Below the pieces are notes generated by a model. That model had not been told where the DNA came from and did no database searches. It was given only the letters and a program-made list of their open reading frames with translations. The position numbers were made by a program, and so were the translations under genes. From Amycolatopsis endophytica (GTDB lineage Bacteria > Actinomycetota > Actinomycetes > Mycobacteriales > Pseudonocardiaceae): a stretch of DNA of 64,000 nt. This document shows positions 8,693 through 16,638 of the stretch, piece by piece. Positions within the stretch are counted from its first letter, which is position 1; the number at the start of each line of letters is the position of its first letter. Location of the stretch: contig NZ_JACCFK010000001.1 of assembly GCF_013410405.1 (NCBI RefSeq), forward strand, positions 3,410,001 to 3,474,000, given 5' to 3'.

Positions 8693-9913
8693 ATGCCCGA
8701 GCCGAAGCGGATCCTGATCGTCGGTGCCGGCCTCGCCGGTGCCTCGGCCGCCGCCACCCTGCGCGAGAACGGCTACGACGGGGAGGTCACGGTGCTGGGC
8801 GCGGAGGCGCACCGGCCCTACGAGCTGCCGCCACTGTCGAAGAAGATTCTGCTGGGTGAGGCCGACGAACCCGACTGGGTGCGGGGCGAGGGCTTCTGGG
8901 CGGCCCATGAGGCCGATCTGCGTTCCGGCACCAGCGCGACCCGGATCGACCTGGGCGCGCGGGTGGTGTCGGACGGCCGGGGCGGGCGGCATTCCTACGA
9001 CCGGTTGCTGCTGGCGACCGGCTCGCACCCGCGCGCGCTGCCGGTGCCGGGGACCGACATACCGGGCGTATACGCATTGCGGACGCTGGACGACGCGCTC
9101 GCGCTGCGCGCGGCCTTCGCGGGCTCGCCGCGCGTGGTGGTGGTCGGCACCGGCTGGATCGGGACGGAGGCAGCGGCGGCGGCGCGGCACCACGGTGCCG
9201 ACGTGACGCTGGTCGATATGCTGCCCGGGCCGCTGTGGTCGCTGGGGCCGCAGATCAGCGGGGTGTTCGCCGATCTGCACAGCGAGCACGGCGTGCAGTG
9301 GCGGCTGGGGAGCGGGATCGAGCGGGTCACCGGTGGCCCTGGCGGGGTCGCCGGGGTGCGGCTCGCGGACGGGACGGAGCTGCCTGCCGATGTCGTCCTG
9401 ATCGCCGTCGGCGCGGCCCCCCGTGTCGGTCTGGCGCACGCCGCCGGGCTGGAACTGGCCGACGAGGGCGGGCTGACAGTGGACGCGACGCTGCGCACTT
9501 CGGCGCCGGACGTGTACGCGGCGGGCGACATCGCGGCGCAGTGGCACCCCCGCTACGGCCGCCGCATCCGCGTCGAACACTGGGCGAACGCGAAGAACCA
9601 GGGCACGCATGTGGCGGCGAACCTCCTCGGCGGATCCGAGCCGTACGAGCGCAGCCCCTATTTCTTCACCGATCAGTACGACCTGGGCTGCGAGTACCGC
9701 GGGATCGCCGACCCGTCGACCGACGAGCTGGTCGTGCGGGGCGACCTCGGCAAACGCGAGTTCATCGCGTTCTGGCTGCGCGACGGCCGGGTGCAGGCGG
9801 CGATGAACGTGAACATGTGGGACGACGGCGACGCCCTGCAATCCCTCGTCGACGGCGACGTGACGGTGACGGTGGACCAGCTGCGGGAGGGTGACCTCGC
9901 CGCGCTCGGCTGA
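8693..9913 (+). CDS. FAD/NAD(P)H-dependent ferredoxin-type reductase
   Basis: A 406-residue flavoprotein of the rhodocoxin/putidaredoxin-reductase class, which passes electrons from NAD(P)H to a ferredoxin or rubredoxin. The N-terminal FAD fingerprint is GAGLAGASAAATL, the NAD(P)-binding fingerprint is VVVGTGWIGTEAAAAAR at about residue 150, and the second FAD motif is DVYAAGDIAAQ. The RBS GGGAGA at 8681 sets the start at the ATG at 8693. No ferredoxin or P450 gene is adjacent, so the partner is unknown; the desaturase 1.4 kb upstream is one possible client (speculative). Confidence 0.92.
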   Translation: MPEPKRILIVGAGLAGASAAATLRENGYDGEVTVLGAEAHRPYELPPLSKKILLGEADEPDWVRGEGFWAAHEADLRSGTSATRIDLGARVVSDGRGGRHSYDRLLLATGSHPRALPVPGTDIPGVYALRTLDDALALRAAFAGSPRVVVVGTGWIGTEAAAAARHHGADVTLVDMLPGPLWSLGPQISGVFADLHSEHGVQWRLGSGIERVTGGPGGVAGVRLADGTELPADVVLIAVGAAPRVGLAHAAGLELADEGGLTVDATLRTSAPDVYAAGDIAAQWHPRYGRRIRVEHWANAKNQGTHVAANLLGGSEPYERSPYFFTDQYDLGCEYRGIADPSTDELVVRGDLGKREFIAFWLRDGRVQAAMNVNMWDDGDALQSLVDGDVTVTVDQLREGDLAALG

Positions 9914-9966
9914 GCGGCTGCCACCTGCTGGGCTGAACCTGACGTGGCGGCGGTGTCAAGACCGTC

Positions 9967-9984
9967 GCGCGCCGAGGGGCGCGC
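9967..9984. terminator. Hairpin between convergent genes
   Basis: GCGCGCC (9967-9973) and GGCGCGC (9978-9984) form a perfect 7-bp stem with a GAGG loop between the stops of the FAD reductase and the convergent membrane-protein gene. It has no T-tract and could serve both strands. Confidence 0.5.
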
Positions 9985-9988
9985 CGGG

Positions 9989-10390
9989 TCACTTCCGCGC
10001 GGCCCGGCGCCTCTCCCCGCCGACGAGAACGCGGGCGGCCAGGGCGGCGGCCGCGAGGACGGTCACCCCGATTCCGGGCGCCAGCTCGGCGAAGGACGGC
10101 CGGTGGGCGCCGACGCCGAGGAACAGGGCGCCCGCTGTGAGCACCAGCGCGGCGCTCACCAGGCTCAGCACCGCGGCCCAGCGCTGCAACCGCTTCGCCC
10201 GCGCGCTGGGTTGCCCCGGCTGCAGCAACCACCACGCACCGAGCAGGAACAGCCCGACCCCGAGGAACCCGAACCCGAACGCGTGCCCGTCGACGGCGAG
10301 GGTGATCCCGACGGGCACGAACAGCGCGCCGAACAGGAACAACGCGGGACGCGCCGCCCGGTCCGGAGTCCCGGGCGAGAGGAACGGCAT
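9989..10390 (-). CDS. Small integral membrane protein (4 predicted helices)
   Basis: A 133-residue protein with hydrophobic segments at about residues 16-33, 38-56, 71-92 and 103-122, and a basic C-terminus (GGERRRAARK). I recognise no family. The start at 10390 lies 9 bases after the stop of the upstream MFS exporter on the same strand, so the two are probably co-transcribed. An accessory role to the exporter is possible but nothing in the sequence proves it. Confidence 0.78.
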   Translation of the reverse strand: MPFLSPGTPDRAARPALFLFGALFVPVGITLAVDGHAFGFGFLGVGLFLLGAWWLLQPGQPSARAKRLQRWAAVLSLVSAALVLTAGALFLGVGAHRPSFAELAPGIGVTVLAAAALAARVLVGGERRRAARK

Positions 10391-10399
10391 GCCGGGCCC

Positions 10400-11620
10400 C
10401 TAAGCCGGGCGCCGCCGGGTCAAGACGGTGAACACCAGCAGGGCCGCCACGGCGAACGCCGCCATCACCGCGCCCATCGGCACGGCACTCACGTCGCCGC
10501 CGATCCCGACCAGCGGGGTGGCCAGCGCGCCGACCACGAACTGCATCACGCCGAGCAGCGCGGACGCGGCCCCGGCGTTGTGCGGATGCTCGGACAGCGC
10601 CAGCGACGACGCGTTCGGCATGACCAGCCCGATGCTCGACACCATGACCAGCAGCGGCACCACCAGCACACCGAGCGGCAGGTCCGCGAGCGCCGCGACC
10701 AGCACGCCGATCCCGCCGGCGGCGGACGAGGTCAGCCCGACGGTCAGCAGCGTCCGTTCCCGCACGCGGCCCACGATCCGCCCGTTGACCTGACCCGCGA
10801 TCACGATCCCGAGCCCGTTGGCGCCGAAGATCAGGCTGTACGCCTGCGGGCTGAGCCCGTACACGTCTTGGAGCACGAACGAAGATGCCGAGATGTAGGC
10901 GAAGAGCCCGGCGAACATCAGCCCGGCCGACAACGAGTACCCGAGGAAGGTCCGGTCCCGCAGCAGCCCGGCGTACCCGCGCAGCGTGGAGCCGAGGTGG
11001 GCCGGGTGACGGCGCTCGGGCGGCAGCGTCTCCGGCAGCGCCAGCGCCGCGACCGTCAGCAGCAGCACGCCGAACACGGTCAGCACCACGAACACCCCGC
11101 GCCACGGCACCAGCCGCAGCACCTGCCCGCCTGCCACCGGTGCCAGGATCGGCGCCAGGCCGCTGACCAGCATCAACATCGAGAAGAACCGGGTCATCGC
11201 GGTGCCGCTGAACAGATCGCGCACGCACGCCCGCGCGATCACGATCCCGGCCGCGGCCCCGAGTGCCTGCACCACGCGCCCGGCGATGAGCAGTTCCGCC
11301 GTCGGGCTCACCGCGCACAGGATCGACGCGACGGCGTAGAGCGCCAGCCCGGTCAGAAGCGGGCGGCGGCGGCCGAACGAGTCCGACAGCGGTCCGGCGA
11401 CGAGCTGTCCCAGTGCCAGCCCGACGATGAACGCGGTCAGCGTGAGCTGCAGCGTCGGCGCGGAGCTGTGCAGGTCGTCGGCCATGCGGGGGAGCGCGGG
11501 CAGGTACATGTCGATCGACAGCGGTGCGAACGCCGACAGCCCGCCGAGGATGAGCGCGTACCGCAGGGTGCCGGGTGTCCGTCCGATCTTCGCCGTCGCC
11601 GTGACCGCAGCCGTGCTCAA
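10400..11620 (-). CDS. MFS drug exporter, Bcr/CflA subfamily
   Basis: A 12-helix proton-coupled antiporter of the Bcr/CflA (DHA1) group, which exports drugs or small metabolites. The early SAFAPLSIDMYLPALP block and the loop-2/3 motif GPLSDSFGRRRPLL are diagnostic. The C-terminal half repeats the helix pattern through GVMQFVVGALATPLV. A TTG at 11620, with GAGGAG five bases upstream, gives a 406-residue protein with the usual N-terminus; an open frame extends to 11719 but that part is not protein-like. Divergent from the small Pro-rich protein, with two dyads between them that may bind a regulator. Confidence 0.9.
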   Translation of the reverse strand: MSTAAVTATAKIGRTPGTLRYALILGGLSAFAPLSIDMYLPALPRMADDLHSSAPTLQLTLTAFIVGLALGQLVAGPLSDSFGRRRPLLTGLALYAVASILCAVSPTAELLIAGRVVQALGAAAGIVIARACVRDLFSGTAMTRFFSMLMLVSGLAPILAPVAGGQVLRLVPWRGVFVVLTVFGVLLLTVAALALPETLPPERRHPAHLGSTLRGYAGLLRDRTFLGYSLSAGLMFAGLFAYISASSFVLQDVYGLSPQAYSLIFGANGLGIVIAGQVNGRIVGRVRERTLLTVGLTSSAAGGIGVLVAALADLPLGVLVVPLLVMVSSIGLVMPNASSLALSEHPHNAGAASALLGVMQFVVGALATPLVGIGGDVSAVPMGAVMAAFAVAALLVFTVLTRRRPA

Positions 11621-11713
11621 ACCGTCTCCTCCTCGCGCGGGCTTGCCCCGCCAACGGAACAACGGTTCGCGCGCGTTCATTCCGCGCTGTGGCCGGTGAC
11701 ACGCGAGCCGACC

Positions 11714-11750
11714 GTCCACTGTGGACCAGGCTGTCTGGTATAGTGGACAT
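11714..11750. promoter_or_regulatory. Divergent control region with two dyads and a -10-like hexamer
   Basis: GTCCACTGTGGAC (11714-11726) is a perfect dyad. A second, GGTAT-N7-ATACC, overlaps a good -10-like TATAGT (11739-11744) reading toward the gene at 11776. Together they look like an operator over a promoter between the exporter and the small membrane-protein gene; the cognate regulator is not identifiable. Confidence 0.5.
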
Positions 11751-11775
11751 ACCGGAGCGGGTCGAGGGGAGAAGC

Positions 11776-12087
11776 GTGCGGCGGAAGCCAGGGACGAGTT
11801 CCCGGCACCGGTCCGTCCGCGTGGTCGTTCTGGCGCTGTTGCTGCTCAGCCTCGTCACGCCGACCACCGACGTCGTCCACCCGCACGTCACCGACCACGT
11901 CGCCGTGCTCGCGGCCGAACCGCTGCCGCACGTCACGGCCACCGCGCTGCCCGCCGCGGACCTGCCGCCGGTCGTCGTCACCGAACCACCGCGCGGCCTC
12001 ACGCAGACACCCCCGCCACCCGCGGGCCCGGCTCCGTCAGCCGATCCCGGCACCGCGTTCGGCGCCCGCGCGCCGCCCTCCAGGTAA
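11776..12087 (+). CDS. Small membrane-anchored or secreted Pro/Val-rich protein
   Basis: About 103 residues with a basic N-terminus (RRKPGTSSRHRSVR), one strongly hydrophobic helix (VVVLALLLLSLV) that could be a signal anchor, and an extracytoplasmic tail rich in Pro, Val and Ala. The GTG at 11776 follows GAGGGGAG at a good distance, which fixes the start; the open frame upstream is not protein-like. No known domain is seen. It precedes the CPA2 antiporter by 67 bases on the same strand and may share its transcript. Confidence 0.6.
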   Translation: MRRKPGTSSRHRSVRVVVLALLLLSLVTPTTDVVHPHVTDHVAVLAAEPLPHVTATALPAADLPPVVVTEPPRGLTQTPPPPAGPAPSADPGTAFGARAPPSR

Positions 12088-12154
12088 CGCCCCGGTCATC
12101 CAGCACGCCGCGCGACCACGCGGTGCGCTTCGCCCTGTCCTGGAGGGACAACAC

Positions 12155-13369
12155 ATGCACACCGGACACGCCCTGCTCGCCGTCGGCGGCGCCTTCCTCG
12201 CCGCCGGCGTGCTGGCCAGAGCAGGCGCCCGCATCGGGCTGCCCACGATTCCCCTGTTCATGCTGGCCGGGTTCATCTTCGGCCCCAACACACCCGGACT
12301 GTCGCTGGTGCAGGATCCGGGACAGCTCAGCGTGCTCGCCGGGCTCGGCCTGGTGTTCCTGCTGTTCTACCTCGGCCTGGAGTTCTCGCTCGACGACCTC
12401 GCCAAGGGCGGCCGCAAACTCGCGGTCTCCGGGCTGGTCTACCTGGCGCTCAACATCGGCGGCGGGCTGGCGTTCGGCTTCCTGCTCGGCTGGGGGACCA
12501 GCGAGGCGCTCGTGATCGCCGGCGCGATCGGCATCTCGTCCTCGGCGATCGTGACCAAACTGCTCGTCGAGACCCGTCGCATGCGCAACCCCGAATCCCG
12601 CCTGATCATGGGCATCATCGTGATCGAGGACCTGTTCCTCGCGCTGTACCTGGCGATGCTGCAGCCGGTGCTGTCCGGCGCCGACTCGTTCTGGCCCGCG
12701 CTCGCCGACTTCGGCGAGGCGCTCGGGTTCCTGCTGGCGCTGGCCGCGCTCGCCCGCTGGGGCGGACGCCTGGTGTCGAAGCTGTTCGGTTCGGCCGACG
12801 ACGAGCTGCTGACCGTGTGCTTCGTCGGGGTGGCCGTGCTGGGCGCCGCGGTCGCCGAAGAACTCGGGGTGTCCGACGCGATCGGCGCGTTCATGGTCGG
12901 CATGATGCTCGGCGGGTCGAAGGTCGCGCCGCGCATCCACAAACTGGTGCTGCCGCTGCGGGACGCGTTCGGCGCGTTGTTCTTCTTCATCTTCGGGCTC
13001 AGCATCGATCCGAACGCGGTCGGCACGGTCGTGGTGCCGGTGCTGATCGCGGTCGTGCTGACGCTCGTGCTCAACTTCGCGGCCGGTGCCATCGCCGCGA
13101 AGCTGCACTCCTTCGACGGTCAGGCCGGGCTGAACATCGGCCTGACCGTGCTCACGCGCGGCGAGTTCTCGCTGGTACTGGCCACGCTGGCGGTCGCGGC
13201 CGGGCTGGACTCGCGGGTCGCGCCGTTCGTCGCCGGTTACGTGCTGCTGCTGGCGATCATCGGCCCGCTCGCGGTGCTGCGGTCGGAGAGCCTGGCCCGG
13301 CTGCTGCGAGTGCGACGGGCATCACCAGCGTCTCGAACGACCCCTGATCAGCAGACCGAACGCGCGTGA
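12155..13369 (+). CDS. CPA2-family monovalent cation/proton antiporter (Kef-type)
   Basis: A 404-residue membrane antiporter exchanging K+ or Na+ for protons. It has 12-13 hydrophobic helices, the N-terminal LPTIPLFMLAGFIFGP block, the GLVFLLFYLGLEFS helix, AGAIGISSSAIVTKLL and the C-terminal TRGEFSLVLA motif typical of CPA2 proteins. It lacks the C-terminal TrkA-N/RCK regulatory domain, so any nucleotide gating would need a partner. A strong RBS (GGAGGGACAACAC then ATG) sets the start. Its 3' end overlaps the convergent MerR-clamp gene by 113 bases. Confidence 0.93.
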   Translation: MHTGHALLAVGGAFLAAGVLARAGARIGLPTIPLFMLAGFIFGPNTPGLSLVQDPGQLSVLAGLGLVFLLFYLGLEFSLDDLAKGGRKLAVSGLVYLALNIGGGLAFGFLLGWGTSEALVIAGAIGISSSAIVTKLLVETRRMRNPESRLIMGIIVIEDLFLALYLAMLQPVLSGADSFWPALADFGEALGFLLALAALARWGGRLVSKLFGSADDELLTVCFVGVAVLGAAVAEELGVSDAIGAFMVGMMLGGSKVAPRIHKLVLPLRDAFGALFFFIFGLSIDPNAVGTVVVPVLIAVVLTLVLNFAAGAIAAKLHSFDGQAGLNIGLTVLTRGEFSLVLATLAVAAGLDSRVAPFVAGYVLLLAIIGPLAVLRSESLARLLRVRRASPASRTTPDQQTERA

Positions 13370-14258
13370 CGTCCGACGGCCCGGCGAACTCCAGCAGGAC
13401 GTCCGGTCCGACGCTCGCCTCCAGCGCCGCGCCCAGCACAGCCGGGTCGAACCCGATGCGCAGTGCGCCGTCGCCGATCGCGGGCAGCGCGCGGCCGTTC
13501 ACCACCAGGGCGTCCTTGCACACGGCAAGTTCGACCGGGCCGCGCTCCGGCAGTGCGTCCCGGAGCGCGGTGCGGTCGACGACGACCCGCCGCTCCGGGG
13601 CGGGCAGGGCGTCGAGCATGACGCGGTAGCCCGGGAACTCCTCGTCCAGCAGCGGCAACGGCCGGGACTCGCCGCCTGCATGGAGGGCGTCGCCGGTGAG
13701 GGTGACTTCGTCGTGCCGCGCGACCCACGGGCCGAGCTCGGCCAGCTCGCGCGTGGGCACGACGAACCGGCCGGTGCCCGGGTGCACGGGGCGCAGGACC
13801 CGCAGCGCCAGCCGGTAGCGGTCGGTGGCGACGAGCCGGACCTCGTCGCCGTCGGCCTCGATCAGGACGAAGTCCAGCGGCGCACCCGCGGCGGGCGTGA
13901 CCTGCCGGATCGCGCTCGCCAGGTCGAGCCCGGCGAGCCGCGGCGGCCCCGGCAGCAGCCGCCCGAGCGCACTGGACGCGGCGGCGAAGTCCGCCCGCAG
14001 ACGACGCCGGTGGGCTTCCAGGATCGCGGTCGCCTCCTCGGACGGGCCGTCGAGCACGGCGGTCACCTGCGCCAGCGGCAGCCCCGCCGCCCGCAGTTCG
14101 CGCAGCCGCGCGGCCCGTTCGGCCTGGTCCTCGCGGTAGTACCGGTAGCCGGTGACCTCGTCGACGCGGGCCGGGGTGAGCACGCCGCAGTCGTCGTAGA
14201 AGCGCAACGCGCTGGGCGTGAGGCCGGTGCGCCGGGCGAAGGCGCTGATCGTCAGCAT
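13257..14258 (-). CDS. MerR-type regulator fused to a DnaN (beta-clamp)-like domain
   Basis: A 333-residue protein. Residues 1-70 are a MerR winged helix-turn-helix (ISAFARRTGLTPSALRFYDD, then TGYRYYREDQ), followed by a dimerisation-type helix to about 100. Residues 110-318 resemble domains 2 and 3 of the DNA polymerase III beta clamp: VLIEADGDEVRLVATDRYRL (131-150), FVVPTRELAEL, LLDEEFPGYRVML (203-215) and a closing GSFETLVMPV (307-315) match the order and wording of DnaN. The first clamp domain is absent. The role is unknown; the clamp fold may bind an effector or another clamp. Similar fusions are annotated in actinobacteria, but I know of no characterised function. Confidence 0.82.
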   Translation of the reverse strand: MLTISAFARRTGLTPSALRFYDDCGVLTPARVDEVTGYRYYREDQAERAARLRELRAAGLPLAQVTAVLDGPSEEATAILEAHRRRLRADFAAASSALGRLLPGPPRLAGLDLASAIRQVTPAAGAPLDFVLIEADGDEVRLVATDRYRLALRVLRPVHPGTGRFVVPTRELAELGPWVARHDEVTLTGDALHAGGESRPLPLLDEEFPGYRVMLDALPAPERRVVVDRTALRDALPERGPVELAVCKDALVVNGRALPAIGDGALRIGFDPAVLGAALEASVGPDVLLEFAGPSDVTRVRSADQGSFETLVMPVALAAAGPGSPTAAPRAGR

Positions 14259-14292
14259 GCCGCCGATTCTGCGGCTTCGACCGGCTCGAAGG

Positions 14293-14723
14293 TCAACCGT
14301 GCGCGCGGCGGCGTCGCACGATCACCAGCGCGAGCGCGACCACCACGAGCGCGGCCGCGACCGAGCTTCCCGTCCCGGTCAGGTCCTCGACCCGCCGCGC
14401 CGGCACAGGAACCCGGTTGCCCGGTCCCAGCCCCGCGCGCCGTGGCGCCGCACGATCCCGGTCTGCCGCAGCCGGGGCCCGTAGCGCTTGCCGACCAGGT
14501 AACCGACCGAGTCGCCCGCGACCGCGCACGCCGTGGTCACCCGCCACAGCGCCACGAACTTCGGCACGCTCGTCGCGGTGGTGCCCAGGACGAACAAGCC
14601 GGTCTCGCCAGGGGTGACGAACCCGAGGCCGAGGGTGCACTCACCGAACACGAGCAGTCCGGCGCCGACCACCACCCACAGCGCGGGCAGACGCTGCAGC
14701 CAGTCGAGCAGATCGGCCACCAT
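14293..14723 (-). pseudogene. DedA-family membrane protein, internally deleted and frameshifted
   Basis: The ATG at 14723 overlaps the stop of the upstream hydrolase (TAATG). The first ~110 residues are good DedA sequence: GLLVFGECTLGLGFVTPGET, then GDSVGYLVGKRYGPRL. The frame then closes after FLCRRGG at about 14379. A different frame carries a DedA-like final helix and basic tail (SSVAAALVVVALALVIVRRR) ending at 14293. The middle ~80-100 residues of a normal ~200-residue DedA are missing. The protein is unlikely to function unless the short form is stable by itself. Confidence 0.75.
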
Positions 14724-15901
14724 TACGGCACCAGCCGCACATCGGGGTGCGACGGCCGGTCGAACAGGTCCGTCGGCCATCCGCGCAGGTGCAGCGCGAA
14801 GAACGCGGCGAGGTAGTCCCGCTGCGCCGCGACGCTCCGGCGCGGGTCGATCGTGCCGATGGCCGCGGCCACCTCCTCGGACGGCAGAGTTATCCGCCGG
14901 CCGATCTGCGGCACCAGCACCTGCGCGTCGGTGAAGCTTCCGTGCTCGGCTGTCGGCAGGTGGACGTCGCGCTTCCAGCCCGTGGAGTTCGCCCAGAACG
15001 CGGCCCAGTCCGCGGCGTGGCGGTGGGTGTGCGGTGCCCCGGCGCTGGTTCCGCCGCCCATCAGCAGGAACGGCCGGTCGGCGCCGCGGGCGGATGCCTG
15101 CCCGGACGCGGGATCCATACTGCCGTCGAGGTTCGCGCCCGCGTCGATGCGCCGGTCGCCCAGCATGGCTTCGGCCGCGGTGAAACCGCCCATCGAGTGG
15201 CCGAACATGCCGACCCTGGACAGGTCGAGCGTCCGGCCGAGCCCGGCGGGCAGTGCGCGGTGCGCCGCGTCGGGGTTGCCGCCGGAGTGGAGCACTTCGA
15301 GCTGGTCGAGCACGAAACCGGTGTCCAGCGCCCGTTCCCGCATCATCCGCGCCATGTCGACGCCGTGCGCCGGGTATTCCATCCGGTCGGGGAACCGCAC
15401 CGGGCTCGCGTAGGTGTGGTCGACGGTGACGACGACGAAGCCGTGGCTCACCAGGTCCTCGGCGAGCGTGGTGCCGAGTGCGCGCGACTCCCCGCCGCCG
15501 GGCGAGTAGAGCACCACGGGCCGGGATCCGGGCAGCACGGAGGCGCCGTCGCGGGCGTGGGTCCTGGTTCCGGCGAAATCGGCGACACCGGGTCGCACCC
15601 CGACCACGGCCGCTGTCCGTTCGTAGTCGGCCGCCACTTCGGGGGCCAGATGACGTGTTGCCGGACCGTGCGCGGCGCGGGCCGGGTACCAGACGGAGAT
15701 CATCAGTTCACGCGGTCCGCCCGGGCCCCAGGGATCGATCCGGGAGCGGTCGACCAGGTGCAGTTCGGTGGTGCCCACCGGATACGGCCCGGCCGGAGGT
15801 GGCAGCGACAGGCGGATCGGTTCGGCCGCGCTCGCGGGCGCGGCCACGGCCAGCAAACCCGCGCAGAGGGCGAGCGCCGTGCGGCGTTTCAGGTTCGTCA
15901 T
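14723..15901 (-). CDS. Secreted alpha/beta hydrolase (PAF-acetylhydrolase/lipase-like)
   Basis: A 392-residue exported esterase or lipase. A Sec signal peptide occupies residues 1-26 (basic start, LALCAGLLAVAAPASA). The mature part has the oxyanion-region segment VVLYSPGGGESRALG, the nucleophile elbow GMFGHSMGG and a late His in TAEHGSFTD, in the order seen in platelet-activating-factor acetylhydrolases and polyester hydrolases. The ATG at 15901 is chosen to give the signal peptide. It lies 68 bases downstream of the response regulator on the same strand and overlaps the decayed dedA gene by one base. Confidence 0.85.
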   Translation of the reverse strand: MTNLKRRTALALCAGLLAVAAPASAAEPIRLSLPPPAGPYPVGTTELHLVDRSRIDPWGPGGPRELMISVWYPARAAHGPATRHLAPEVAADYERTAAVVGVRPGVADFAGTRTHARDGASVLPGSRPVVLYSPGGGESRALGTTLAEDLVSHGFVVVTVDHTYASPVRFPDRMEYPAHGVDMARMMRERALDTGFVLDQLEVLHSGGNPDAAHRALPAGLGRTLDLSRVGMFGHSMGGFTAAEAMLGDRRIDAGANLDGSMDPASGQASARGADRPFLLMGGGTSAGAPHTHRHAADWAAFWANSTGWKRDVHLPTAEHGSFTDAQVLVPQIGRRITLPSEEVAAAIGTIDPRRSVAAQRDYLAAFFALHLRGWPTDLFDRPSHPDVRLVP

Positions 15902-15969
15902 GCGGCCAGCTTCGCGGCCGGAGCGCCGCCCGGAATCTGCCGGACGCCAACCAGGGAACTCCCCGGAAG

Positions 15970-16635
15970 TCATAGATCGCGCTCCACCAGGCCGGCCTCG
16001 TAGGCGATGATCGCCGCCTGCACCCGGTTGCGGACCTCCAGGTGGCGCAGGATCGCGCTGACGAACACCTTCACCGTCCCCTCGACGACGTGCAGCCGTC
16101 CCGCGATCTCCGCATTGGACAGTCCCGCGCCGACCAGCCCGAGCACGGCCCGTTCCCGCGGCGTCAGGCCCTCGGCGAGCTGCCGGGCCCGCAGCACGCC
16201 CGTCATCCGTTCACCGCCGGTGCTCAACCGCCGGATCGCCCAGTGCGCGATCTCGGGTGACAGGCAGGCCGCACCGCGCGCCACCGCGCGGATCCCGGCG
16301 AACAGCTCCCGCGGATCACCGGTCTTGAGCAGGAAACCGCCTGCCCCGGCGTCGAACGCGCGAGCGATGTGCTCGTCCTCGGAGAAGGTCGTCAGCATGA
16401 TCACGCCGGTGCCGGGCACGGTGCGGCCGATCTCGGTCGCGGCCGACAACCCGTCCAGCCGCGGCATCATGATGTCGAGCAGGACGACGCCGGGACGGTG
16501 CGCCTGGACCAGTTCGACCGCCTCGCGGCCGTCCGCGGCCTCGGCCACCACCTCGAACTCCGGGTCCGCGGCGAGCACGGTCCGGATCCCCGCCCTGGTC
16601 AGGGGCTCGTCGTCGGCCAGCAGAACGCGGATCAC
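15970..16635 (-). CDS. LuxR/NarL-family response regulator
   Basis: A 221-residue two-component regulator: receiver domain 1-120 with the phospho-acceptor D54 in VVLLDIMMP, acidic DDE near residue 8-10 and the KTGDP lysine loop. A C-terminal LuxR helix-turn-helix starts with LTPRERAVLGLVGAGLSNAEIA and ends near residue 210. It begins 3 bases after the stop of the histidine kinase gene, so the two form a cognate pair. Targets are not visible, but the neighbouring secreted hydrolase and nuclease are natural candidates. Confidence 0.95.
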   Translation of the reverse strand: MIRVLLADDEPLTRAGIRTVLAADPEFEVVAEAADGREAVELVQAHRPGVVLLDIMMPRLDGLSAATEIGRTVPGTGVIMLTTFSEDEHIARAFDAGAGGFLLKTGDPRELFAGIRAVARGAACLSPEIAHWAIRRLSTGGERMTGVLRARQLAEGLTPRERAVLGLVGAGLSNAEIAGRLHVVEGTVKVFVSAILRHLEVRNRVQAAIIAYEAGLVERDL

Positions 16636-16638
16636 TTC

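Noticed and set aside
9914-9988. A small gene between the FAD reductase and the membrane protein
   Set aside because: Only 75 bases containing a hairpin; no start with a ribosome site.
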